From assembly GCA_019800895.1 (NCBI GenBank), contig JAHVKF010000003.1, positions 124,001-188,000 on the forward strand: 64,000 nucleotides of DNA. Reading direction: 5' to 3'. This DNA comes from Halomonas denitrificans (GTDB taxonomy: Bacteria; Pseudomonadota; Gammaproteobacteria; Xanthomonadales; Wenzhouxiangellaceae). Position numbers and translations under genes: made by a program. The first letter of the stretch is position 1; every line of letters begins with the position of its first letter. A model generated the notes under the pieces. That model had not been told where the DNA came from and did not search any database. It was given only the letters and a program-made list of their open reading frames with translations. Positions 37,438-46,490 of the stretch are shown one piece after another.

Positions 37438-39564
37438 TCAGGTATTGCGCAGCGCCGAGACCAGGTGCGAAGCAAGCGTGCCGCGGAGGCGCTGGATGTA
37501 GCGCTTGGCGTCGGGGGTGACTTCGGGGTCGAACTGCATGGCGGTGCCGACGACCTTGAGCTTCACCGTCTCGCCCTCGAGGTGGAACTCCGAGTCGTTC
37601 AGGCCCTCGACGATGCGCTCGAGGACGTGCGAGGCCCCCTCCTGCGGGGTCATCGGCAGCAGGACCAGGGGCACGTTCCTGAACTTGTCGCCGAGCATGC
37701 CGAGCAGGTCGAGGTCGCGCAGGTGCAGGGGCAGGGCGTCGAGGATGCGCGGCATCACCGCCTCGATCTCGTCGGGGGTGATCGTCCGCCAGTCGCCGTC
37801 CTCGTGGCAGACCTGCGCGATCATCAGCATCAGCCCGGAAAAGTGCGTGCCGTAGCGGACCGCCGAGAGCACTTCGCGGTTCAGGAAGTACATGGTGGCG
37901 ATGGGCGCCAGCGCGTCGCCGGGGATGAACTCGATGCGGTTGCGCTTGCGCACCCGCGACACGGCCTGGTCCAGCACGCTCTGGACTTCGTCGTCCTCCA
38001 TGCCGCGGTCCTTCAACGCACGGCGCAGCGATCCGTCCATGCGCTCCAGGTCGGCGCGGTTCTCGACCATGCCGTCCAGCGCGCCGACCAGGGTCTTGGC
38101 ATCGGCGCTGGAGGTCTTCAGGAAGTCCGAGACGTGCTTCGAGCGGGCGGTGATGACGAAATTCTCGAAGCGGCCGTCGAGCGCTTCGGAGACGCGCCGC
38201 GTCGTCTCCTCGTCCAGGCCCTGCGAGCGGACCTTTTCCAGCAGGTCCCTCTGGACCTTGCGGATCGACTCGCGGTTGAAGCGGGTCACGCGGCCGCCGG
38301 GGTCGGGCAGCATGCCGACCGTGGCATGTTCGATGTGGTCGGCGAGAACCTTCGAGAGCCGGTCGCCGTCGTCGTCGCTGGACCGGCGCAGTTCGGCGGC
38401 CAGGACGATCAACCGCGCCGCCTCGCCCGGGTGGTGCTGGATCTCGGCCAGGAGCTCGTCGACGCCCATGCCGATCTCGTCGGCGCCTTCGGCGAGCACC
38501 TGGACCAGGTTCTCGCTCTTGAGCTCCGCGGTCAGTTCGTTGACGAACTTCAGCCACGTGGCCAGCGGCATGCCGTCGTCCATCAGGGATTGCTTGAGCA
38601 GCGGCAGCAGGCGCTTGATGTCGCGCGAATCCGGCAACAGGCGGCGAATGATCTGGGCCAGCCGGCGGGGGGAGGTCTGGCCGGCCTGGTATTCCTCGCA
38701 GACCAGCGCGACGACGGTGCGGTAGGTGAGCTGGTCGACCTCGTCGATGATGCCGCCGTTCTCGGCGAGGAAGCGGGCGGTTTCCTTCTGGTCCTCCAGC
38801 GCGCCAGCCAGGTCGCGCTTCATGGTCTCGACCGCTTCAAGCACCACGTCCAGCGACAGGTTTCCGCGGCTTTCGCCGACCTGGTCGCCGAGCGCGCGGA
38901 TCTGCGCGGCCACGCGCTGGGCGGTGGCGGCGTCGTCGGCGTCCTCGTCGGACTCCTCGGGCGGCTCGATCAGGTTGCGCATCGCGAAGACCTGCTCGAT
39001 GCGCGCGAGCAGGTCGCCGGTCGCCAGGTCGTCGCGCGTCGACGCGCCTTCGGCCGAGGCCTGTTCGGCCAGGTCCGTCAGCTGGGCCAGACCGTCGCGC
39101 TCGATCACCTCGTCGTCGGAAGTCATCCGCTTGAGCACGATGTGGTTGACCTTGATCGACGTGACGTCGGCCTCGCCGAGCGCGGCCTTGTAGGCATCGG
39201 CGTCGCCCAACTCATCGGCGCGGACGAGGTGTTCCATCGCCGAGGCCAGTTCCTCGTCGCTCAGGGCCGGTGAAAAAGTCAACGACTGCAGGCCCAGGGC
39301 CCGGAACAGCGTCTGGATGCGGTTGGCGCTGAAGTTCTCGTCGGCACGGAAGTCCTCGATGAACAGCGCCCCTCGATCGAGCATCAGGGTGACTTCGCCG
39401 AGCGCTTCGGCCACCGGGACCAGGTTCTCGCGGAAGGTCGTGCAGGCCCGCAGCATCTGCGGATGCTCGGTGCCGTAGGCGGTGGCGTTGATCAGCATGG
39501 CATTGAACTGCCGGCCGAGAATCTCGGCGCGGCGCTGATCGAGGGCGGGCTGCTCTTCGCTCAT
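37438..39564 (-). CDS. large helical protein with degenerate GGDEF domain
   Basis: 708 residues. The first about 530 residues are acidic, helical and have no motif I recognise (EILGRQFNAMLINATAYGTEHPQMLRAC near the start). The last about 170 look like a decayed GGDEF domain: EFIPGDALAPIATMYFLNREVLSAVRYGTHFSGLMLMIAQV aligns with its first half, and LLGMLGDKFRNVPLVLLPMT with the GGDEF hairpin, which reads LGDKF. The catalytic Gly-Gly-Asp/Glu-Glu is lost, so no cyclase activity is expected. The ATG on 39562-39564 overlaps the kinase stop (ATGA). Probably a scaffold or effector working with the kinase. Confidence 0.8.
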   Translation of the reverse strand: MSEEQPALDQRRAEILGRQFNAMLINATAYGTEHPQMLRACTTFRENLVPVAEALGEVTLMLDRGALFIEDFRADENFSANRIQTLFRALGLQSLTFSPALSDEELASAMEHLVRADELGDADAYKAALGEADVTSIKVNHIVLKRMTSDDEVIERDGLAQLTDLAEQASAEGASTRDDLATGDLLARIEQVFAMRNLIEPPEESDEDADDAATAQRVAAQIRALGDQVGESRGNLSLDVVLEAVETMKRDLAGALEDQKETARFLAENGGIIDEVDQLTYRTVVALVCEEYQAGQTSPRRLAQIIRRLLPDSRDIKRLLPLLKQSLMDDGMPLATWLKFVNELTAELKSENLVQVLAEGADEIGMGVDELLAEIQHHPGEAARLIVLAAELRRSSDDDGDRLSKVLADHIEHATVGMLPDPGGRVTRFNRESIRKVQRDLLEKVRSQGLDEETTRRVSEALDGRFENFVITARSKHVSDFLKTSSADAKTLVGALDGMVENRADLERMDGSLRRALKDRGMEDDEVQSVLDQAVSRVRKRNRIEFIPGDALAPIATMYFLNREVLSAVRYGTHFSGLMLMIAQVCHEDGDWRTITPDEIEAVMPRILDALPLHLRDLDLLGMLGDKFRNVPLVLLPMTPQEGASHVLERIVEGLNDSEFHLEGETVKLKVVGTAMQFDPEVTPDAKRYIQRLRGTLASHLVSALRNT

Positions 39565-40463
39565 GCCCCGATGCCCTGGTGCACGCGCCAGTCGCGCAGG
39601 GCCGCTCGCATGGCCTCCGCGCTGCTGAAGCGGTCCTCGCGCAGCGCGGCGGTGGACTTGACGATGATGCGTTCCAGCTCCGAGTCGATGCCGGGTGCGG
39701 TTTCCGAAGGTCGAGTCAGGAACAGCGTGTCCGGGCGCTCCATCTTGCGCATCAGGAGGTCCGTGTCGTCTTCCTGGCGCACCGGCAGCTGGCCGGCCAG
39801 CGCCTCGAACAGGACCACGCCCATGGCGTAGAGGTCCGTGCGCGCGTCGGTTTCGCGCCCGGCCGCCTGCTCGGGCGACAGGTACAGCGCCGAACCGACC
39901 ACCATGCCCTCGGCCCAGTACTCGGTGCGGGCGGTGCGCGCGATGCCGAAGTCCACGATCATCGGCCGCAGGTCGGCGCGGTCCACCATGATGTTGGCCG
40001 GCTTCATGTCCTGGTGGACCACGCCGTGCTTGTGCGCATAGCCCAGCCCTTCGAGCACCTGCATGACCAGGCCCACCGCGGTCTGCGGCGCCATGCGGCG
40101 CTTCGACGGCACCGGGTGCTTCAGGCGGTGACGGATCATCCGGCCGAGGTCGGCGCCGTCGACCAGCTGCATGACCTGGAAGTAGTAGTCGTCGTCCTCG
40201 CCCATTTCGAAGATGGGCACGATGTTCGGATGGGCGAGCACCGCGACGGTCTCGGCCTCGTCCTGGAACTGGCGTGCCCCCCAGTCGGCGGTCTGGGGGC
40301 CCTTCGGGAGCAGCTTGACCGCGACCTGGCGCTTCAGCGATTTCTGGAAGCCGATGAACACCGCACCCATCGATCCGCGACCCAGCTCGCGCACGATCGT
40401 GACGTTGCCGAAGGACCGGCCGATCACGTGCTTCTGGTCGATGGGTTCGACAGCGCTGTTCAT
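39561..40463 (-). CDS. Hanks-type serine/threonine protein kinase
   Basis: 300 residues, kinase domain only, no membrane segment. Gly loop LGRGSMGAVFIG, ATP-Lys in VAVKLLPKG, catalytic loop VVHQDMKPANIMV (HQD instead of HRD), DFG in IVDFGIART, activation segment ending LSPEQAAGRE (for APE) and TDLYAMGVVLFEALAG. The HQD form lacks the Arg that reads activation-loop phosphorylation, so it may be constitutively active. It is first of a two-gene operon with the degenerate GGDEF protein, its likely partner or substrate. Bases 40464-40684 upstream hold no gene. Confidence 0.92.
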   Translation of the reverse strand: MNSAVEPIDQKHVIGRSFGNVTIVRELGRGSMGAVFIGFQKSLKRQVAVKLLPKGPQTADWGARQFQDEAETVAVLAHPNIVPIFEMGEDDDYYFQVMQLVDGADLGRMIRHRLKHPVPSKRRMAPQTAVGLVMQVLEGLGYAHKHGVVHQDMKPANIMVDRADLRPMIVDFGIARTARTEYWAEGMVVGSALYLSPEQAAGRETDARTDLYAMGVVLFEALAGQLPVRQEDDTDLLMRKMERPDTLFLTRPSETAPGIDSELERIIVKSTAALREDRFSSAEAMRAALRDWRVHQGIGA

Positions 40464-40684
40464 GGAAGGCAGCCCCTTGTTGCCCCGTGGTGCGATCGGC
40501 CGGGTGGTCGATGCTGCTCGACCGACGCGCCTTGGCCGCCTGTGACGAACTCGACATTCTACTGCCCCGGCGTCACGACGGGAAGGACGGGCTGTCGCTC
40601 GATATGGCGCTGAATCCGGTATTCACTGTGAGCTCCCGGGGACCGTCGGCGTCCGGCCATCGGCCCATGCAGGGAAGGGATGGC

Positions 40685-41338
40685 TCAGTGGGTGACCCGG
40701 TCACGGAGATAGACCGGCACGAGCTCGTGGGCCGCGACCGGTTCGACGTGGGCACCGAGCTGCAGCAGCACACCGGCGTCGGGCCGGACATCGGCGCGGA
40801 TCGAGGCCAGTTCGCCGACGATCGACGCCGGCAGGCGGTCGCCGTGCACCTCGAACGCGCTGCCGGCGCCCCGGGCGGGACCTCCGGGGTCGGGCAGGTC
40901 ACCCGGTGCGCAGAGGACCTCGCGGCCCTGCAGTTCGGCCCGGCCGTCGTCGAAGCGGTAGATCGCGGCGTAGACCTCGCCCATGCGCGCGTCCATCGCG
41001 GCAAGTACGGGACCGGGGCCGTCGGGGTCGCGGCCGGCGGCAGCGATCATCGCGAGGCTGGAGACCGGATGGACCGGCAGGTCGTGGGCCATCGCCAGGC
41101 CCTGGGCCACGCCCAGGCCGATCCGCAGGCTGGTGAAGCTGCCCGGTCCGCGGTCGACGACCAGCGCGTCGAGCTCGCCCAGCACGATGCCGGCCTCGGC
41201 CAGCAGTTCGTCGACGAACGGCAGCAGCAGGCGGCCATGGGCGCGCGGTTCGGTCCGCGAACGCGCGCGGACCTCGCCGTCGATGTCGAGGGCCACGGAA
41301 CAGGTCTCGAAGGCGGTCTCGATCGCCAGGCGCTTCAT
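40685..41338 (-). CDS. tsaB: tRNA threonylcarbamoyladenosine biosynthesis protein TsaB
   Basis: 217 residues: the ASKHA-fold partner of TsaD in making t6A37. Motifs are LAIETAFETCSVAL, RAHGRLLLPFVDELL and VDRGPGSFTSLRIGLGVAQGLA, with VLAAMDARMGEVYAA. The ATG on 41336-41338 overlaps the helicase stop as ATGA. The tsaB-yoaA neighbourhood is common in gammaproteobacteria. Confidence 0.96.
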   Translation of the reverse strand: MKRLAIETAFETCSVALDIDGEVRARSRTEPRAHGRLLLPFVDELLAEAGIVLGELDALVVDRGPGSFTSLRIGLGVAQGLAMAHDLPVHPVSSLAMIAAAGRDPDGPGPVLAAMDARMGEVYAAIYRFDDGRAELQGREVLCAPGDLPDPGGPARGAGSAFEVHGDRLPASIVGELASIRADVRPDAGVLLQLGAHVEPVAAHELVPVYLRDRVTH

Positions 41339-43239
41339 GCGGACCAGTCCTCGAGAAAGGCGACGGCCTCGTCGCGCGAGCGCACGCGCGGCATCGGCGG
41401 CAGGCTCTTGATGAACATGCGGCCGTAGGACTTGCCGAGGATGCGCGGATCGCCGAGCACCAGCACGCCGCGGTCGGCGGCATGCCGGATCAATCGGCCC
41501 GCGCCCTGCTTCAGCGCCAGGACCGCGTTCGGAACCTGGAGCTCGGCGAACGGGTTGCCGCCGGACTCGCGCACCGCGCGGATCGTGGCCGAAAGCACCG
41601 GGTCGTCGGGGGCGGCGAACGGCAGCTTGTCGATGACCACGACCTGCAGCGCTTCGCCGCGCACGTCCACCCCTTCCCAGAAGCTCGCCGCCCCCAGCAG
41701 CAGGCGATTGGGTCCGGCACGGAACTCCTCGAGCAGCACGTCGCGCGGCGCGTCTTCCTGGACCAGCAGCTGGAAGCGGCTGTTGGCGCGCAGCCAGGCC
41801 GCAGCGCGCTGCAGCGCCCGGTGGGAGGTGAACAGGAGGAACGCACGGCCCCGGCTCGCTTCGAGCAAGGGCAGGACCTGCTCGAGGAGCGTTTCCGTAT
41901 GCGACGGGTCGCCCGGCTCAGGCAGGCCGTCCGGAAGCCAGAGGCGGGTCTGCCGGGCATAGTCGAAGGGGCTTTCGACGACCTCGGTCTCCGGGTCGTC
42001 GAGGCCGAGGCGGCGGGTGAAATGGTCGAAGCGTCCGTTCACCGCCAGGGTCGCCGAGGTCATGATCCAGGTCGCGGTGCGTTCCGAGCGCAGCTTGCGG
42101 AACTCCTCGGCGATGTCCAGCGGCGTCAGGGTCAGGGACAGGCGTCCGCGCCGGCAGCTGAACCAGCGCACGCCCGGGGCATCGTCGGCGAGCAGCAGGT
42201 CGAGCGTCTCGGACCGGGCCCGGGCCCGGTCGTGGCAGCTGGCCAGTTCGCGCGAGCCGCCCTCCAGCGGCGCCAGCGCATCGGCCAGGGCATGCAGCGC
42301 CTGCTGCAGGCCGTGCAGGTCATCGAGCAGCGGCCGCAGGCGGCCCCAGTCGCCGCGTTCGGGTAGCCGGTGCGCGGCGCTGGCCAGGTGCTGCAGGGCG
42401 CGCTCCAGGCCGTCGACCGGTTCGCGCAGCACGTGCAGCGTGCCCTCCGCAGTGCCGCAGGCCTTGAGCGTGTCGCGGGCCAGTTCGCGGAGCTGCCACG
42501 CCGAAACGCTGCGGGAAAAGAACCGGGTGGCGACATCGGGCACCTGGTGCGCCTCGTCGACGATGATCGCGTCGGCGCCGGGCAGCACCTCGCCGAAGCC
42601 GGTCTGCTTCAGGGAGAGATCGGCGAACAGCAGGTGATGGTTGACGACGACCACGTCGGCGTCCTGGGCCTGGCGGCGGGCGCGCAGCACCCAGCAGTCG
42701 TTCAGCCTCGGGCACTCGGAGCCGAGGCAGTTGTCGACCGTGGAGGTGACCAGCGGCCAGATCCGGGCCCGTTCGGGAATGCCGGACACCTCGCGGATCT
42801 CCCCGGTAACGGTCCGGCGGGCCCAGCGCCGCACCGTGTCGAGGTCGTCGCGGGTGTCCGGGTCCAGCTCGACGGGCCCGTCGTCGGCGCGGTCCATGCG
42901 CTGCGGGCACAGGTAGTTGGCGCGGCCCTTGAGCAGTGCGACGTCGAGTTCGGCCCCGGTCGCGCGCAGGGCCAGCGGCAGGTCGCGCTGGAACAGCTGG
43001 TCCTGCAGGTTCAGCGTGCCGGTGGAGATGATCACCCGCTCGCCGCGGGCCAGCGCCGGCAACAGGTAGGCCAGGGTCTTGCCGGTGCCGGTGGCGGCCT
43101 CGGCGACCAGGTCGCGCCGGTGCTCCAGGCAGTCGGCGATTCGCCGGGCAAGTCGCGCCTGGCCCGGCCGCGGCTGGAAGTCCTCGAGCAACTCTGCCAG
43201 CGCGCCGTCCCGGTCGAAGGCGTGATCCAGGGTTTGCAT
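41335..43239 (-). CDS. yoaA: ATP-dependent DNA helicase, YoaA/DinG (XPD-like) family
   Basis: 634 residues. Motif I VAEAATGTGKTLAYLLPAL, motif Ia ISTGTLNLQDQL, four Fe-S cluster Cys (NYLCPQ; NCLGSECPRLNDC), motif II VDEAHQ, NHHLLFADL, and the C-terminal LLFTSHRALQ, GAASFWEGVDV and GAGRLIRHAADRG motifs. XPD-like 5'-3' helicases with this layout act in replication-linked repair. The start MQTLDHAFDRDG is short before the first motif, as in YoaA. Co-transcribed with tsaB. Confidence 0.95.
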   Translation of the reverse strand: MQTLDHAFDRDGALAELLEDFQPRPGQARLARRIADCLEHRRDLVAEAATGTGKTLAYLLPALARGERVIISTGTLNLQDQLFQRDLPLALRATGAELDVALLKGRANYLCPQRMDRADDGPVELDPDTRDDLDTVRRWARRTVTGEIREVSGIPERARIWPLVTSTVDNCLGSECPRLNDCWVLRARRQAQDADVVVVNHHLLFADLSLKQTGFGEVLPGADAIIVDEAHQVPDVATRFFSRSVSAWQLRELARDTLKACGTAEGTLHVLREPVDGLERALQHLASAAHRLPERGDWGRLRPLLDDLHGLQQALHALADALAPLEGGSRELASCHDRARARSETLDLLLADDAPGVRWFSCRRGRLSLTLTPLDIAEEFRKLRSERTATWIMTSATLAVNGRFDHFTRRLGLDDPETEVVESPFDYARQTRLWLPDGLPEPGDPSHTETLLEQVLPLLEASRGRAFLLFTSHRALQRAAAWLRANSRFQLLVQEDAPRDVLLEEFRAGPNRLLLGAASFWEGVDVRGEALQVVVIDKLPFAAPDDPVLSATIRAVRESGGNPFAELQVPNAVLALKQGAGRLIRHAADRGVLVLGDPRILGKSYGRMFIKSLPPMPRVRSRDEAVAFLEDWSA

Positions 43240-43301
43240 GGCGACGGCCTAGCGCGGACCGGAGACCCGCACCCGGGGCGCCGCAGCGCCGCGGCGGGGC
43301 A

Positions 43302-43823
43302 TCAGAAGCGCTCCGGCGGCGCGACCCGGCATTGCGACAGCCGGTCCCGGGCGCGCTGCGCCCGGTCCCAGTCAGACGCCCGTTCGTGGACGATGATCAG
43401 GGTGCGGAGGGTGCGCTGGCAGATCGCGCCGACCTGCGGCCCGGCGTCCCAGGCGCGCTGGGCGTAGCTGCCGGCCTGGTCTACGCGGCCCTGCTGCAGC
43501 TGGACCTCGGCCATGAACTGCAGCGCGGCCGGGTCGCGGCCATCGATTCGCAATGCGCGTTCCAGCAGCTGCTCGGCGAGGTTCAGGTTGCCTTCGGCCT
43601 CGGCGGACCTGGCCTGGCGCTCGAGCGATTCGACGGCCGGGTTGCGCAGCGTGTAGACCTGCAGTTCGGCGTCGTCGTTCTCGACCGCCGGCGCGCGCAC
43701 GCGGTCCTCGACCGTGCGGCGCTCGTCGGGCGCCGGGGGCGTGGCCGCGCAGGCGGCGAGGAGCAGCACGACGAGGGCTGCGAGGGCGGGGCGCAGGACG
43801 GGGATTCGGGGCGTCGATGTCAT
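43302..43823 (-). CDS. TPR-containing lipoprotein
   Basis: 173 residues. A lipoprotein signal (ALAALVVLLLAAC, lipobox LLAAC with Cys25) is followed by a linker and one to two tetratricopeptide units (AEGNLNLAEQLLERALRIDGRDPAALQFMAEVQLQQG). Two late Cys (AICQRTL, LSQCRV) may pair. The ATG on 43821-43823 is set by the signal. It lies 62 bases upstream of nothing it obviously cooperates with; it may be a companion of mrcB-type envelope genes, which is speculative. Confidence 0.85.
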   Translation of the reverse strand: MTSTPRIPVLRPALAALVVLLLAACAATPPAPDERRTVEDRVRAPAVENDDAELQVYTLRNPAVESLERQARSAEAEGNLNLAEQLLERALRIDGRDPAALQFMAEVQLQQGRVDQAGSYAQRAWDAGPQVGAICQRTLRTLIIVHERASDWDRAQRARDRLSQCRVAPPERF

Positions 43824-43874
43824 GTCTTGAAGGATACCGGATGAGGGTGGTGCAGTCGTTCCTGGAGAGTCCTC

Positions 43875-43956
43875 TTCGCTCGCAAGCTCACTCCCACAGG
43901 GGGCCCCTTCGCTTGCGGGCGAGGGCCCTGGCTGTGGGAGTGAGCTTGCGAGCGAA
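43875..43956. repeat. REP A inverted pair after mrcB
   Basis: Reverse copy 43875-43900 and forward copy 43931-43956 form a palindrome ending five bases from the mrcB stop codon, with a degenerate copy (CTTCGCTTGCGGGCGAGGG) in the loop. It could serve as a terminator or mRNA 3' stabiliser. Confidence 0.85.
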
Positions 43957-43960
43957 CGGG

Positions 43961-46303
43961 TCAATCTCTTCGGAAGCGATCCAGCAGCCCGCGCCGCACG
44001 CAGCGCGAATAGGCGTCGGGCTGCGAGCCGGAAACGAACGGCACGGCGCGCGCGCTTTCGCAGTCCTCGTCGGCCAGCAGCGGGCTGGGCCAGTCGATCC
44101 AGAACCATTCCAGGCTGTCCGGCCACTGGCGCGGCGTCGGCTGGTGCGGCAGGGCGTCGAACAGGCGGGCCCACACGGGCAGCGCCGAGGTTGCGCCGCT
44201 GACGGCGGCGGGCCGGTTGTCGTCGCGGCCGACCCAGACCACGGCCAGCCAGCGTTCGGTGAAGCCGGCGAACCAGGCGTCGCGGCGGTCGTTGGTGGTG
44301 CCGGTCTTGCCGCGGACGACCGCGCGCCGGGCCGCCGGGGCGGACAGGCGCGCGGCCAGGGACCGGCCGGTGCCGCGCGCGACCGCCTCTTCGAGCGCGA
44401 AGTCCAGCAGCGCCAGCGCGTCGCGTTCGCGAATCGGTCGCAGGCGAACGGGGTAGCGGCCGACCGCGCCGTCGCCGGGATCGACCACGTCGGTGATCGC
44501 GCGCAGCGGCGTGGAATAGCCGCCTGCGGCCAGCGCCTGGTACAGCTGGGTGACCTGCAGCGGGGTCAGGTCCACCGCGCCGAGCAGCGCCGACGGGTGG
44601 CGCTGCCCGCCGGGCTCGATGCCGAGGTTCTCGAGCAGGCCGAACAGCCGGTCGACACCGATCTCCAGGCCCACCCGGACCGTGGCCTGGTTGTAGGAGT
44701 TGGCCAGCGCCGTCAGCAGCGGCACGGTGCCGTGGCTGAGGCCGTCGTAGTTGCTCGGCGTCCAGTCGGGCTTGCCGGCCTGCGGTACGGAAAGCGGCGC
44801 GTCCTCGACCGGCGTGACCAGGGTGTAGCGGTCCGGCTGCGCGAGGGCCAGGAGATAGACGAAGGGCTTCAGGATCGAACCGACCGGCCGCCGCGCGTCC
44901 AGGGCACGGTTGAAGCCCGGCCGACGGTAGTTGCGGTCGCCGACCAGGGCGCGGACCTCGCCGGAGTCGGGCTGTGCCAGCACGATCGCGCCCTGCAGCG
45001 ATCCGGCCTCGGCTTCCACCGCGGGCAGGCCCTCGGCCAGCGCGCGCTCGGCGTGATGCTGGGCCGAGGGGCTCAGCGTGGTGAAGATGCGCAGGCCCTG
45101 GACGCGCAGGTCGGATTCGCGGTAATCGGCGCGGAGCTGGCGCCGCACCAGGTCGATGAACGCCGGATGGGCGCGGCGCGGGGCCAGGTCGCGCACGTCG
45201 GCGCCGAGTTCACGCACCCGCGCCCGCTCCAGCTCGGCGCCATCGATCAGGCCGGTGTCGTGGAAGACCTGCAGGACCAGGTCGCGCCGGTTCCGGGCGC
45301 GCTCCGGGTTGCGCGCGGGGTGGTACCAGGACGCGCCGCGGACCATGCCGGCGAGGAGCGCGATCTGGTCGGTGGACAGGGACTGCACCGGCAACCCGAA
45401 ATAGTGCTCGGCGGCCCGGCCGAAGCCGTGGATGGCCTGGTTGCCGTTCTGGCCGAGGTACACGTCGTTCAGGTAGGCCTCGAGGATCTCGGCCTTGCTG
45501 AAGCGCGCCTCGAGGCTGATCGCCATGACCGCCTCGTTGAATTTCCGGAGCAGGGTCTGCTCGCTGGACAGGAACAGGTTCTTGACCAGTTGCTGGGTGA
45601 TCGTGCTGCCGCCCTGGACCACGTCGCGCGACATCAGGTTGCGCAACGCGGCGCGGACGATCGCCTTCGGATCGACGCCGTGGTGCCGGCCGAACTGGCG
45701 ATCCTCGACGGCCTGGATGCCGGCGACCAGCAGCGTGGGGAACTCGGCGATCGGGATCAGCGTGCGGTCGCGCTCGTCCAGCGGCAGCAGGCTGCCGAGC
45801 TCGGCCGGGGGCAGGCGGGCCAGGGCGAGGTCGCGTCGGCCCGTGTCGTCGATCGACTCCAGCGATCGGATGCGGCCATCGCGCAGGGTGACGCCCAGCG
45901 TGGTCGCGGGCTGAAGGCCGTCGGCGAAGCGGGCCTCGGGCAGCGCGATCGTGTAGCGGCCGTCGCGCTCGCGCCAGCGGCCGGGCAGCAGCGGCTCGCT
46001 CTCGACCAGGCCGGCCGCGTTCAGCTCGAGTTCGAGGTCGGCGGCGGAGATCGGTCGGCCGACGTGCAGTTCCAGTGGGCGCGCGTAGAGCCGGCTGGCC
46101 TGGGTCCACTGGCGCTCGGCAAAGCGGGTGGCGGCCTCGCGGTCGAGGTAGACGATCCACGGACCGAACAGGCCGATCGCGACACCGAGCAGGAACAGCG
46201 CGACCCGCCACGGCCAGCGGCGCCGGTTCCCGGTGGCGGAGCTTCGGCCGCGCGGCGCGGCGCGGCGGCTGCGTTTCTTCTTCGACGCCTTCTTGCGGGC
46301 CAC
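43961..46303 (-). CDS. mrcB: penicillin-binding protein 1B
   Basis: 780 residues: a bifunctional peptidoglycan glycosyltransferase and transpeptidase. A basic cytoplasmic tail (ARKKASKKKRSRR) precedes one membrane helix (RVALFLLGVAIGLFGPWIVY). A UB2H-like region follows, then the GT51 domain with AGIQAVEDRQFGRHHGVD and GGSTITQQLVKNLFLS. The transpeptidase has SxxK (VGSILKPFVY), SxN (SYNQATV) and KTG (GKTGTTND). The start is GTG on 46301-46303; the frame continues upstream but loses PBP character and overlaps the leader of the divergent gene. Bases 46304-46490 hold two near-identical 'ctccgggcg' stretches and presumably divergent promoters. Confidence 0.94.
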   Translation of the reverse strand: MARKKASKKKRSRRAAPRGRSSATGNRRRWPWRVALFLLGVAIGLFGPWIVYLDREAATRFAERQWTQASRLYARPLELHVGRPISAADLELELNAAGLVESEPLLPGRWRERDGRYTIALPEARFADGLQPATTLGVTLRDGRIRSLESIDDTGRRDLALARLPPAELGSLLPLDERDRTLIPIAEFPTLLVAGIQAVEDRQFGRHHGVDPKAIVRAALRNLMSRDVVQGGSTITQQLVKNLFLSSEQTLLRKFNEAVMAISLEARFSKAEILEAYLNDVYLGQNGNQAIHGFGRAAEHYFGLPVQSLSTDQIALLAGMVRGASWYHPARNPERARNRRDLVLQVFHDTGLIDGAELERARVRELGADVRDLAPRRAHPAFIDLVRRQLRADYRESDLRVQGLRIFTTLSPSAQHHAERALAEGLPAVEAEAGSLQGAIVLAQPDSGEVRALVGDRNYRRPGFNRALDARRPVGSILKPFVYLLALAQPDRYTLVTPVEDAPLSVPQAGKPDWTPSNYDGLSHGTVPLLTALANSYNQATVRVGLEIGVDRLFGLLENLGIEPGGQRHPSALLGAVDLTPLQVTQLYQALAAGGYSTPLRAITDVVDPGDGAVGRYPVRLRPIRERDALALLDFALEEAVARGTGRSLAARLSAPAARRAVVRGKTGTTNDRRDAWFAGFTERWLAVVWVGRDDNRPAAVSGATSALPVWARLFDALPHQPTPRQWPDSLEWFWIDWPSPLLADEDCESARAVPFVSGSQPDAYSRCVRRGLLDRFRRD

Positions 46304-46490
46304 GGGGCTCAGGTTCTCCGGGCGTCCATGGTTCTCCGGGCGCCCATGACAAGCGCGGAGCGATGGCCGATAATTGCCGGCTGCATTTCGACGTGGAACA
46401 GGTCGCTGGTTTCGATGGGTCCCGGATTCATGCGCCGCATTATAGGAACACCATTGCCCGTGCGCCGCGTCGCTCGGCGACGGTGGATGG

